Assembly: GCA_965249835.1 (NCBI GenBank)
Contig: CBDFMY010000003.1
Location: 1,612,001-1,676,000 of the forward strand
Direction of reading: 5' to 3'
Origin: JAHRAW01 sp965249835
GTDB lineage: Bacteria > Pseudomonadota > Gammaproteobacteria > Arenicellales > Poriferihabitantaceae
DNA length: 64,000 nucleotides
Part shown: piece by piece, positions 24,978 to 33,024 of the stretch
How the letters are laid out: every line of letters begins with the position of its first letter
Position numbering within the stretch: position 1 is the stretch's first letter
The notes under the pieces: model-generated
Database searches by the model: none
Seen by the model: only the letters and a program-made list of their open reading frames with translations
What the model was told of the DNA's origin: nothing
Translations under genes and position numbers: made by a program

Positions 24978-25592
24978 ATGGTAACCATTCGTTTGTCCCG
25001 TGGCGGTTCGAAGAAACGACCGTTTTATTCGATTCTGGTGGCGGATCAGCGTCGCTCGTTGCGCGGGCGATTCATTGAGCGGGTCGGGTTTTACAACCCC
25101 ATCGCTTCCGGACGGGAAGAGAAATTGCGCCTCGACACCGACCGAATTGACTACTGGCTTGGCCTGGGCGCGCAACCGAGCGAGCGGGTGGTGCACTTAT
25201 ACAAGCAGGCAAACAAAATCGAGGAGACTTCTGCGCTGGCGCCGCAACCAGACCCGGAGCCGGAACCGGTATCGGCTTCAGAACCGGAGCCGAAACCAGA
25301 ACCGGACCCGGCACCAGAATCGAAATCAGTATCGGCTTTAGAACCGGAGCCGAAACCAGACCCGGACCCGGCACCAGAATCGAAATCAGTATCGGCTTTA
25401 GAACCGGATTCGAAACCAGACCCGGAACCGGTATCGGCTTCAAAACCGGACCCGAAACCAGACCCGGAACCGGTATCGGCTTCAAAACCGGAACCGACAC
25501 CAGAACCGAAACCGGAATCAGCCCCGGAATCCGAATCGGCTCCAGAATCCGAATCGGCTCCGAAACCCGAATTAACCCCGGCATCGGTTTGA
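24978..25592 (+). CDS. rpsP: 30S ribosomal protein S16 with long Pro/Glu-rich repeat tail
   Basis: Residues 1-82 are an ordinary S16 (MVTIRLSRGGSKKRPFYSI..., 'GRFIERVGFYNP', 'RIDYWLGLGAQPSERV'). S16 binds 16S rRNA and helps assemble the 30S body. The protein continues for about 120 further residues of Pro/Glu/Ser/Asp-rich sequence with no Cys or aromatic residues, giving 204 residues in all against the usual 80-100. The tail is encoded by tandem DNA units of 60 and 42 bp from 25275. It heads rpsP-rimM-trmD-rplS, the normal order. Whether the tail is kept on the ribosome or removed is unknown. Confidence 0.93.
   Translation: MVTIRLSRGGSKKRPFYSILVADQRRSLRGRFIERVGFYNPIASGREEKLRLDTDRIDYWLGLGAQPSERVVHLYKQANKIEETSALAPQPDPEPEPVSASEPEPKPEPDPAPESKSVSALEPEPKPDPDPAPESKSVSALEPDSKPDPEPVSASKPDPKPDPEPVSASKPEPTPEPKPESAPESESAPESESAPKPELTPASV
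25275..25520 (+). repeat. Tandem repeats encoding the S16 tail
   Basis: Units starting GCTTCAGAACC or GCTTTAGAACC begin at 25275, 25335, 25395, 25437 and 25479, with spacings of 60, 60, 42 and 42 bp. All are multiples of three, so the frame is kept. The first two 60-bp units are almost identical, implying recent slippage or unequal recombination. Confidence 0.9.
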
Positions 25593-25593
25593 T

Positions 25594-26166
25594 TTGACGC
25601 AACGACATTCCGACGATTATCCCGACGGCATAACCAATCAGCCGCCACCGCTAATCGCGCCGGTAATTGTCGGAAAAATCAGCGGGCCACATGGCGTAGA
25701 TGGCTGGTGCAAGGTGTATTCCTACACCCGCCCGCCGCAACAGATTCTGGAATACGACCGATGGATGCTGGCGGAGCATCCCGATGCGGATGAATGGCAG
25801 TCGGTTGAGGTGACTTCCGCCCGCTGGCAGTCGCAAAAATTGCTGGCAAAATTGGCGGGAACGGATGACCGCAACGGCGCCGAGGGCTTGGTCGGAAAGT
25901 GGATTGCCATTCAGTCGGCGCAACTTTCGACGCTGCCCGAAGGGGAATATTACTGGAGCGATTTGGCCGGATTGTCGGTGCTGAATCAAGACGGCGTGGA
26001 ACTCGGGGTGGTCGATCATCTGATCGAGACCGGCGCCAATGATGTGCTGGCGATACGAAGCGATTCGGGCGAGCAGTTGCTGCCGTGGTCGCCGGAGGTA
26101 ATTGTTGAGGTGGATCTGGTCGGCGGTCGCATCCGAGTCGAGTGGCACCCGCACCCGGACGACTAA
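25594..26166 (+). CDS. rimM: 16S rRNA processing protein RimM
   Basis: The 190-residue protein has the RimM N-terminal domain ('VGKISGPHGVDGWCKVYSYT') and the C-terminal PRC barrel ('LSVLNQDGVELGVVDHLIETGANDVL'). It assists 30S maturation. It starts at TTG 25594, one base after the rpsP stop; no ATG is available in frame before the domain. An N-terminal extension of about 27 residues precedes the conserved start. Translation is probably coupled to rpsP. Confidence 0.93.
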   Translation: MTQRHSDDYPDGITNQPPPLIAPVIVGKISGPHGVDGWCKVYSYTRPPQQILEYDRWMLAEHPDADEWQSVEVTSARWQSQKLLAKLAGTDDRNGAEGLVGKWIAIQSAQLSTLPEGEYYWSDLAGLSVLNQDGVELGVVDHLIETGANDVLAIRSDSGEQLLPWSPEVIVEVDLVGGRIRVEWHPHPDD

Positions 26167-26212
26167 CGACAAGCGATTTGAGCGAGTAAGTGATTCAGGA
26201 GTGGGGGACACG

Positions 26213-26974
26213 GTGAATCTGGCGGTTCTGACAATATTTCCGCAGATGTTTGATGCGGTGCGGGAAAACGGCATTTCTGCGCGGGCGCTGGAGCAGGGCG
26301 CGTTGCAGTTGCAATTGTGGAATCCGCGGGATTTCACCACCGACCGGCGGCGCACGGTGGATGACCGGCCCTACGGTGGCGGCGCGGGAATGTTGATGAA
26401 TCCGGTGCCGCTGGCGCGAGCGATTGACGCGGCGAAGGAGGAAAACCACGGGCCGGTAGTGTATCTTTCGCCTCAGGGTGAGCGGCTCGACCAGCCATTG
26501 CTGGCCGAACTGGTTGCCTTGCCGGAATTGATATTGCTGGCCGGGCGTTATGAAGGTATTGACGAGCGCATCGTGGAAAGCCGGGTCGAGCGGGAAATTT
26601 CCATCGGCGATTATGTGTTGTCGGGGGGCGAGTTGGCGGCCATGGTGCTGATCGAAGGCATGGCGCGTCTATTGCCCGGGGTGTTGGGTAATGACGATTC
26701 GGCCGCCCAGGATTCTTTTGCGGATGCGTTGCTGGATTATCCGCATTACACTCGCCCCGAGATGTTTGAAGGGCGGGCGGTGCCCGAAGTGTTGTTGAGC
26801 GGCGACCACGAAGCGATACGACGCTGGCGCCTGATGCAGGCGTTGGGACGAACCAGCCAACGCCGACCGGATTTATTGGCCGGGCGTGAACTTGGTCGGG
26901 AACAAACTGATTTATTGAAAGCCTATCAATCGGCCCATCAATCGGCCCATCAACCGGAGAGTGGCGATGAGTAA
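26213..26974 (+). CDS. trmD: tRNA (guanine37-N1)-methyltransferase TrmD
   Basis: The 253-residue SPOUT methyltransferase forms m1G37 in tRNAs that read CNN and GG codons, preventing frameshifts. The trefoil-knot region 'ISIGDYVLSGGELAAMVLIE' and 'PGVLGN' is present, as are 'RPYGGGAGML' and 'HYTRPEMFEG'. The start chosen is GTG 26213 (VNLAVLTIFPQMF). The C-terminus has a small SAHQSAHQ duplication. The stop overlaps the rplS start by 8 bp. Confidence 0.96.
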   Translation: MNLAVLTIFPQMFDAVRENGISARALEQGALQLQLWNPRDFTTDRRRTVDDRPYGGGAGMLMNPVPLARAIDAAKEENHGPVVYLSPQGERLDQPLLAELVALPELILLAGRYEGIDERIVESRVEREISIGDYVLSGGELAAMVLIEGMARLLPGVLGNDDSAAQDSFADALLDYPHYTRPEMFEGRAVPEVLLSGDHEAIRRWRLMQALGRTSQRRPDLLAGRELGREQTDLLKAYQSAHQSAHQPESGDE

Positions 26975-27317
26975 CATTATTGATTTACTGGAAAGCGAAC
27001 AACTGAAAAAAGATGTGCCGGAATTTGCGCCGGGCGACACCGTGCGGGTGCAAGTGCGGGTCAAGGAAGGCGGGCGCGAGCGGTTGCAGGGATATGAAGG
27101 CGTGGTGCTGGCGAAGAAAAAACGCGGGCTCAATTCCTCTTTCACGGTGCGGAAAATGACCGGCGGCGAAGGTGTGGAACGGGTGTTTCAGACTCACAGT
27201 CCGCTGATCGCGTCCATCGAAGTCGTGCGCCGTGGCGATGTGCGACGGGCAAAGTTGTATTACTTGCGGGAGCGAACCGGCAAGGCGGCGCGCATCAAGG
27301 AGAAGGTTCGCAGGTAA
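26967..27317 (+). CDS. rplS: 50S ribosomal protein L19
   Basis: The 116-residue protein contains the L19 signatures 'FAPGDTVRVQVRVKEGGRER', 'QGYEGVVLAKKKRGL' and 'VERVFQTHSPLI'. L19 sits at the 30S-50S interface. The ATG at 26967 lies within the end of trmD. An in-frame GTG at 26961 is less likely. The next gene begins on the final base of its stop codon. Confidence 0.96.
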   Translation: MSNIIDLLESEQLKKDVPEFAPGDTVRVQVRVKEGGRERLQGYEGVVLAKKKRGLNSSFTVRKMTGGEGVERVFQTHSPLIASIEVVRRGDVRRAKLYYLRERTGKAARIKEKVRR

Positions 27318-29233
27318 TGTTCGCGGGAGAGAACGAATCTCCCGGTCAGATGACAATGGTGCGCTTGCTACCGATAAGTGCGAGCGAAAAGAACAGGTTT
27401 CTTGCGCTGACGCGGCGCGTCTCTTTTCCGCTACTGCTTCTGGTCATTGTTACCGACGGCTCGGCGCAAACGATCGCGCCGGATGCGGCGAACACTCCGC
27501 ATACTTTCGCAACGCAACCGCCGACTCCGGAACTGGTGCGCGTGCAAAATCTGGTGCGCGCCAATGTGCTGGGTCTGGCTCGGGAAATACTGGAAACCCG
27601 CGGGCCGGCCCCGGCAACGACAAGCGCAACGGCAAGCGAGCCGAACTCGGAATGGGTGCAATGGGAGCGGCAGTTGTGGGCGTTGTATCGTGCGCAAGGG
27701 CAATGGCAAAAATTGTATGAGCGCACGCGTGAACTGCCGCCGACTGTGCCCGGTGTTGTTCGTCGGGAAGCGCAGTTGCAGGCGATCAATTCCCTGACCG
27801 CATTGCAACGCGGAAGCGTGGCACGAAGCATGATACGAACGCAACTGCTGGCGATGGATGCGCCGCAGCAATATCAGCGGCAACTTCGCCAGGCGTTGAT
27901 CGCCGCCTACCTTGCCGATGACTTGTTGCCCGAAGCGCGCATTGCCATGGCGCATTTTCGTCGGGATTACGGCATCGGGGGCACCGACTGGCTGTTGCTT
28001 GGCGCCGGCGTGATGCTTCGTTCCGGCGACGCCGATGCCGCGGTCAATCTGCTCGCGCCCTTGGACCGACCGGCCGCACGATTGTTGCGGCTCTACGCCC
28101 GCCTCGGCAACCAGAGTTTGACGCCGGATCAAGTCATCGATGGTGCGTTGGAACTTCGGGTGTTGCCCCACGGGGAATCGCTGGCGCGCGAAATCCAGGC
28201 AGTGATGGCGCAGGCAAATATCGTTGCCGGCAAACTCTACCCGCTGGCTGATGTGCTGGAGGAATATTTGCTGACACCGCCGCCGCGCAACCCGGGCCTG
28301 AGCCGGGTCTATCCGCAGTTTGGAGTGGATGATTTGTTTGATGTATACACACGGATTGCCAAAGAGGAGGCCAATCGCGCTGGTTTGTTGATGGGTGAGG
28401 AATGGCGCTGGCTCGACCACGCCCGACAAATTCCGCCGAGTTCCACGGTGGCGCGCAAATCCTTGTTTGTTTATCTGGCACTTACCACGCAAAACCCGGT
28501 GCTTCGTCAAAGCGCAGTGGACCGATATGTGGATGTGTTGATCGACATCAAGCGCATGAAATTAATCAAATTGTTATTCAGCCCGGACACGCGTTTGGGG
28601 AAATTATCCCTCGGCGGCGCGAGCGGATTGCGTTTGTCCGCCGCGGCGTTGAACGATGGCAATTTTGAACTGGCCGCCGAAGCCAATGCCAATTTGTCAT
28701 CGCTTCCATCTACGGTGAAACGAACCGACTGGCTGTTGCAAGCCGGGCGAGTTGACATCTTCGCCGGCCGGCATCAGCCGGGCGCCGACAAATTAACCGA
28801 ATGGATTGCAATGTTTGAAGAGTTGTCTGCAGCGCAAACCGATGCCATCCTGCAACCGATTTTTGATTTGCAAACCGTGCAGCAACATTCACTGGCGTTG
28901 GAGTTATTGGATCAAGTGAAAGAACGTGCGCCAAATAAAAGACATCAACGCGAAATTGCCTATTGGATGGCGGAGTCCTATCACGGCAACGGGCAATATT
29001 TTATTGCCGCGGATTTGTTTTTGCACTCGGCGTTACAGGAAGCCGATGGTTTTGATCGGTGGGGCGAAGCCGCACGCTATCAGGCCGCCGAGTCGTTGAC
29101 CGAGGGTAAGTTATATGACGATGCTCGGCGGTTGTTGGAAGATTCTTTGGCGCGCGCGCAATCGGATGAACGACGCAACGCACTGAAACAAAAATTGCAA
29201 CGGTTGTCGCTGTTGCAATCCAGTTTGCAGTAA
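27317..29233 (+). CDS. Exported helical-repeat (TPR-like) protein, unknown function
   Basis: The 638-residue protein has a hydrophobic N-terminal segment (about residues 35-50, 'VSFPLLLLVIVTDGSAQT') that reads as a signal peptide, then repeated helical pairs typical of a TPR or alpha-solenoid ('SYHGNGQYFIAADLFLHSAL', 'GKLYDDARRLLEDSLARAQ'). It has no catalytic motif I recognise. The ATG at 27317 overlaps the rplS stop; ATG 27350 is an alternative. It lies between rplS and xerD, so it is probably co-transcribed with the ribosomal operon. A role in envelope assembly or protein interactions is only a guess. Confidence 0.65.
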   Translation: MFAGENESPGQMTMVRLLPISASEKNRFLALTRRVSFPLLLLVIVTDGSAQTIAPDAANTPHTFATQPPTPELVRVQNLVRANVLGLAREILETRGPAPATTSATASEPNSEWVQWERQLWALYRAQGQWQKLYERTRELPPTVPGVVRREAQLQAINSLTALQRGSVARSMIRTQLLAMDAPQQYQRQLRQALIAAYLADDLLPEARIAMAHFRRDYGIGGTDWLLLGAGVMLRSGDADAAVNLLAPLDRPAARLLRLYARLGNQSLTPDQVIDGALELRVLPHGESLAREIQAVMAQANIVAGKLYPLADVLEEYLLTPPPRNPGLSRVYPQFGVDDLFDVYTRIAKEEANRAGLLMGEEWRWLDHARQIPPSSTVARKSLFVYLALTTQNPVLRQSAVDRYVDVLIDIKRMKLIKLLFSPDTRLGKLSLGGASGLRLSAAALNDGNFELAAEANANLSSLPSTVKRTDWLLQAGRVDIFAGRHQPGADKLTEWIAMFEELSAAQTDAILQPIFDLQTVQQHSLALELLDQVKERAPNKRHQREIAYWMAESYHGNGQYFIAADLFLHSALQEADGFDRWGEAARYQAAESLTEGKLYDDARRLLEDSLARAQSDERRNALKQKLQRLSLLQSSLQ

Positions 29234-29259
29234 TTTATTCATCAACGTTCCTTTGGAAA

Positions 29260-30171
29260 ATGAACACCAGTTCGCATGCACCCGAACAAGATGCCAAAAG
29301 GATCGATGCGTTCCTTGATTCGATTTGGCTTGAATCCGGGTTGAGCGACAACACGCTGTCGGCCTATCGCAGCGATCTCAAAAAATTCGTTGATTGGATT
29401 CACAGCCGCGGCTGCTCGTTGATTACGGCGGACGCGAAACTATTACATAGTTATTTCAGCGATCATTCGGATAAACACTCGAGCCGCACTGCGGCGCGAT
29501 CGTTGTCCACGTTGAAACGATTTTATCGTCATGCGTTGGCAGGCGAGATGATCGATGCCGACCCGTGCGCCGATTTGTCGGCACCTGCGGTCGGTAAATC
29601 GCTACCCAAAACTCTTTCGGAAGCCGAAGTGGAATCTATTCTAGGCGCACCCGATTGCGCCACCGACCTCGGATTGCGCGACCGCGCCATGCTGGAGACC
29701 TTGTATGCCACCGGCTTTCGAGTGAGCGAAGCGGTCAGCATGGAATTGAATCAGTTGGATTTGGTCTCCGGGGTGTGTCGAGCGGTGGGCAAGGGCAACA
29801 AGGAGCGACAAGTGCCGCTGGGCGAGCAAGCCATTGATTGGTTGCGGCGTTATCTGACTGAATCCCGCGGCAACTTGCTGGGGCAAAAACAAAGCGCGGC
29901 GGTGTTCGTTACCAAGCGCGGGCGGGCCATGACTCGTCAGGCGTTCTGGCGCAACATCCGGCGCTATGCGCTGATCGCCGGCATCACTTCGCATTTATCT
30001 CCGCACACTTTGCGCCACGCGTTTGCCACGCATCTGATTAATCACGGTGCCGATCTTCGCAGCGTGCAGATGCTGCTGGGACATTCCAGTTTGTCGACCA
30101 CGCAGATTTATACTCATGTCGCCAGCGCGCGATTGAAATCGTTGCATCAACAACATCATCCACGCGGATAA
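29260..30171 (+). CDS. xerD: Site-specific tyrosine recombinase XerD
   Basis: The 303-residue recombinase has the SAM-like N-terminal core-binding domain and a complete catalytic set: R154 (ATGFRVSE), K178 (GKGNKERQ), H249 and R252 (SPHTLRHAFATHL), H275 (LGHSSLST) and the nucleophile Y284 (IYTHV). With XerC it resolves chromosome dimers at dif. The sequence is of the XerD type, and xerD often lies close to the rplS operon in gammaproteobacteria. Confidence 0.93.
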   Translation: MNTSSHAPEQDAKRIDAFLDSIWLESGLSDNTLSAYRSDLKKFVDWIHSRGCSLITADAKLLHSYFSDHSDKHSSRTAARSLSTLKRFYRHALAGEMIDADPCADLSAPAVGKSLPKTLSEAEVESILGAPDCATDLGLRDRAMLETLYATGFRVSEAVSMELNQLDLVSGVCRAVGKGNKERQVPLGEQAIDWLRRYLTESRGNLLGQKQSAAVFVTKRGRAMTRQAFWRNIRRYALIAGITSHLSPHTLRHAFATHLINHGADLRSVQMLLGHSSLSTTQIYTHVASARLKSLHQQHHPRG

Positions 30172-30194
30172 TAATTGAGTCATGGCAAACGCAC

Positions 30195-32357
30195 ATGAAT
30201 ACAAATGAATACAAACTCGGCACCGAGCAACTGGATGAAGCAAGTCGCTGGGTAATCGCGCACTGTCGTGTCGATGCCGAAGCGGCGTTGCAAGATGGAA
30301 TCGATACGCTGGAGACGCTGCGGTCGCTGGGAATGGATACGCCCGGGTTGCTTGCCGGTTTGTTGCAGCCGTTACTGCCGATCAATCAAAAGGAACAGGA
30401 ATTAATCGCCGAACATTTTGGCGAGTTGGTGCTGACCTTGTTGCACGGTGTCGAGCAGATGCGTCAATTGTCTTCATTGTCTCACAATCGTAATCAAGAT
30501 CGTAATCAAGGGCGCAACGAGTTCACCGACCCACGCGTCAACGAGGAAAATCTGCGCAAGATGTTAATCACGATGGTGGATGACATTCGCGTGGTGTTGA
30601 TCGAACTGGCGCGTCATCTTTCGGTGTTGCGGAGATGTCACACATCGGCGCGCGAAGTGCAGAATGAACTCGGACGCATAACGCTGGATGTCTACGCACC
30701 GCTCGCCAACCGACTCGGCGTCGGGCAAATAAAATGGCAGATGGAAGATCACGCGTTGCGTTGTCTGGAAGCGGAAAACTATCACCAATTGGCGATGACA
30801 CTTGCCGAGACGCGCGGGTTGCGCGAGCAATATATCGCCGCGTTTATTTCCACGGTGCAAAATACGCTGGAAGAAGTCGGTGTGGTCGGCGAAGTTTTTG
30901 GTCGACCCAAACATATATACAGCATCTTGCGAAAAATGCGCGCCAAAGATCTTGCGTTTGAAAATCTGCGCGACATTCGCGCGTTTCGCATCATCGTGGA
31001 CAATGTTGCCGATTGTTATGCCGCGTTGGCGGCGGTGCATGGTCGCTGGCGAGTGCTGGACGGCGAATTTGATGATTACATCGCCACGCCCAAAGACAAC
31101 GGCTATCAATCCATTCATACTGTGGTGACCGGACCCGATGACAAAACCGTGGAAGTGCAAATTCGTACGCGGCAAATGCATCGCCAAAGCGAATTGGGTG
31201 TTGCCGCGCATTGGCGTTACAAAGAAAAAGTTCGCGCCGATGAAGGCATCGATCAAAAAGTAGTGCGGTTGCGACAGTTGTTGCAATGGAAAGACGAGTT
31301 GCTCGATACCGGTGCGTTGGCTGCGAGTTTGACGGATGCCGATGCGCCTATTGAGGCGCGGATATTTGTGTTCACGCCGAAAGGTACGGTGATCGATTTG
31401 CCCGACGGTTCAACGCCGATTGACTTTGCCTACGCGATTCATACCGAACTCGGGCATCGCATTCGCGGTGCGCACGTCAATGGAAAAATGGTAACCCTCG
31501 GACATCGTCTGGCAACCGGCGAGCAGGTTCACATCCAGACCGCCAAACACGGGCATCCACGCCGCGACTGGCTGCGTAACGACCTCGGTTATGTGCGCAC
31601 TCGTCGCGCGCGGGCGCGCATTGCGCAATGGTTCAAGCGCGCCGATTATGCTCAGCATGTCAGCGAAGGACGCAGTATGCTGGAGCGCGAACTGGCGCGT
31701 CTTGGAATGGAAGAATTGAGTTACGAAAAAATTGCGCGCAACACGCACTTTCATAAAACCGATGGACTGCTCGCGGCAATCGGCGCCGGCGATTTCAAAT
31801 TGTCGCGTGCGCTGGCACCGTTTCGTCGTGCCGCCGGAGTTATGCAGTCGGAACAGGCTTTACCGATCAAACCGGCGCGACCGCATCCGCCCGACCAATC
31901 CAGGCATCCCGACAGTTTTCACGTCAGCGGCGTGGGCAATTTGTTGACGCGCATGGCGCACTGTTGCCATCCGATTCCCGGCGATATCATTGTTGGATTT
32001 ATCACGTTGGGTCGCGGCGTAAGCATTCATCGGAAAAATTGTCACAACATAAAAAACCTGGACGACCAGCGTCGTGAGCGTCTGATTGAAGTGCGGTGGG
32101 GTGAGTCGGAATTGGCTTCGAGTCCGCTGGAAATTCAACTCACGGGTTATGATCGCGCCGGTTTGTTGAATGACATCAATGAGTTTCTCAAACAGGAAAA
32201 AATTCAGGTGTTGAAATTGAACAAGGAAATTGACGACGAACACGGCGTGCATATGCGGCTGAGGTTGGAAGTATCCGACTTGAAAAAACTCGGACAAATT
32301 TTGACAGGATTGGCGCGGATACCAAATGTGATGCAGGTGAAACGGGTGGTTTCTTAA
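30195..32357 (+). CDS. relA: GTP pyrophosphokinase RelA
   Basis: The 720-residue RSH protein makes (p)ppGpp on amino-acid starvation. The hydrolase-like domain has lost the HD catalytic motif ('LLTLLHGVEQM' replaces HDxxED). The synthetase domain has the acidic EFDD motif at 291-294, typical of monofunctional RelA rather than the RxKD of SpoT/Rel, and 'GYQSIHTVV'. TGS domain ('RIFVFTPKGTVIDLPDGSTP'), a zinc-finger region (MAHCCHPIPGD) and a C-terminal ACT domain follow. It is about the usual length. It starts at ATG 30195, 24 bp after xerD. Confidence 0.92.
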   Translation: MNTNEYKLGTEQLDEASRWVIAHCRVDAEAALQDGIDTLETLRSLGMDTPGLLAGLLQPLLPINQKEQELIAEHFGELVLTLLHGVEQMRQLSSLSHNRNQDRNQGRNEFTDPRVNEENLRKMLITMVDDIRVVLIELARHLSVLRRCHTSAREVQNELGRITLDVYAPLANRLGVGQIKWQMEDHALRCLEAENYHQLAMTLAETRGLREQYIAAFISTVQNTLEEVGVVGEVFGRPKHIYSILRKMRAKDLAFENLRDIRAFRIIVDNVADCYAALAAVHGRWRVLDGEFDDYIATPKDNGYQSIHTVVTGPDDKTVEVQIRTRQMHRQSELGVAAHWRYKEKVRADEGIDQKVVRLRQLLQWKDELLDTGALAASLTDADAPIEARIFVFTPKGTVIDLPDGSTPIDFAYAIHTELGHRIRGAHVNGKMVTLGHRLATGEQVHIQTAKHGHPRRDWLRNDLGYVRTRRARARIAQWFKRADYAQHVSEGRSMLERELARLGMEELSYEKIARNTHFHKTDGLLAAIGAGDFKLSRALAPFRRAAGVMQSEQALPIKPARPHPPDQSRHPDSFHVSGVGNLLTRMAHCCHPIPGDIIVGFITLGRGVSIHRKNCHNIKNLDDQRRERLIEVRWGESELASSPLEIQLTGYDRAGLLNDINEFLKQEKIQVLKLNKEIDDEHGVHMRLRLEVSDLKKLGQILTGLARIPNVMQVKRVVS

Positions 32358-32725
32358 CCGAGAATGAGTCACGCTTCGCCGCAAATGACAGTGGTATGCG
32401 AAGAGCATCGGCGGCGGCTTACGCCGCCGAGTAACCTGTGGCTGATATGCAAAGGTTCGCTTGCGCGTGCTCGCGCTTTGCGGGGGGGATGCCCCCCGCA
32501 CCCCCCTTTTGGCGCGGGGGAAACTTCCTGTTTCCACGCGCCAGCGTGCGTCCCTGCACGCTCTGGTGATTGGGAGAATAGAGTAAATGGCAACACTTCT
32601 GTGGGTGTGACAACGAAAGAATCAGTATTCGTCATTCTTGTATAGTCTCACTATTTCGCTGTCAGTTTTTTTCGTTTACCATTGTCTTCTCAAAAGGAAT
32701 CATCGCCTTCCGAGATTATAAAAAA

Positions 32726-32927
32726 CATTGCGCGCCGTATTTTGCGCGTATCATCCCTGATACGCGCCCTTCGGGCTCGCTTCGCTCGCGCCAATCAATT
32801 CATGGCGCTCCCGGCGATTTTTTCGTTGTCAGGCAAGGCGCGCGAGGAGAGAGCAATACATTAAGTATGTGAACGACTGAGCGACGATGCGCAACACGGC
32901 ATGGCGACGAAAAGGCAAGCGCAATGA
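32726..32927 (-). repeat. Dispersed repeat B, copy 4 (inverted), interrupted by repeat C
   Basis: The left piece, CATTGCGCGCCGTATTTT (32726-32743), and the right piece, from about 32824 (CGTTGTCAGGCAAGGCGCGC...), are contiguous in the other copies. Repeat C copy 3 splits them. The right piece ends with GCATGGCGACGAAAAGGCAAG at 32899-32919, the reverse complement of the recurring 15-mer motif. Confidence 0.82.
32740..32823 (-). repeat. Mobile-like repeat C, copy 3 (inverted), inside repeat B
   Basis: This is the reverse complement of the 22517-22600 unit, with a few substitutions around CAATCAATTC. It is bordered by TTTT on the left (32740-32743) and a T run on the right, while the uninterrupted repeat B has a single TTTT at this site. 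That fits a 4-bp target duplication, though the T runs make the exact borders uncertain. Confidence 0.85.
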
Positions 32928-33000
32928 CAAATGATAGGTAACGGTGAATCGAAAGGACAAAGGCGCGTTGAGACACCAAAAGCACACGAGAATAATAAGG
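32922..33000 (+). repeat. Dispersed repeat A, copy 4 (partial)
   Basis: The copy runs from AATGACAAATGATAGGTAAC to AGCACACGAGAATAATAAGG and lacks the GACCGGACTCATTAATT part seen in copies 1-3. It ends close to the uvrA 3' end. Confidence 0.75.
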
Positions 33001-33024
33001 AGCCATGCTTCACGTGACAATTTT

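Larger units (their letters stand above)
32358..33024. repeat. Repeat-rich intergenic region between relA and uvrA
   Basis: No gene is seen. 32400-32560 is GC-rich with a long G/C run (32488-32515) and short hairpins. The next part has CTCACTATTTCGCTGTCAG at 32648-32666, shared with 22409-22427. Repeat B copy 4 (inverted) is interrupted by repeat C copy 3, and repeat A copy 4 follows. The last 25 bases precede the uvrA stop. Confidence 0.75.

Noticed and set aside
25072..25648. Minus-strand open frames with valine/proline/isoleucine or Gly/Ser/Asp repeats opposite rpsP.
   Set aside because: They are the complement of the S16 tail repeats. The sense strand has a proper S16 domain joined in frame to the tail.
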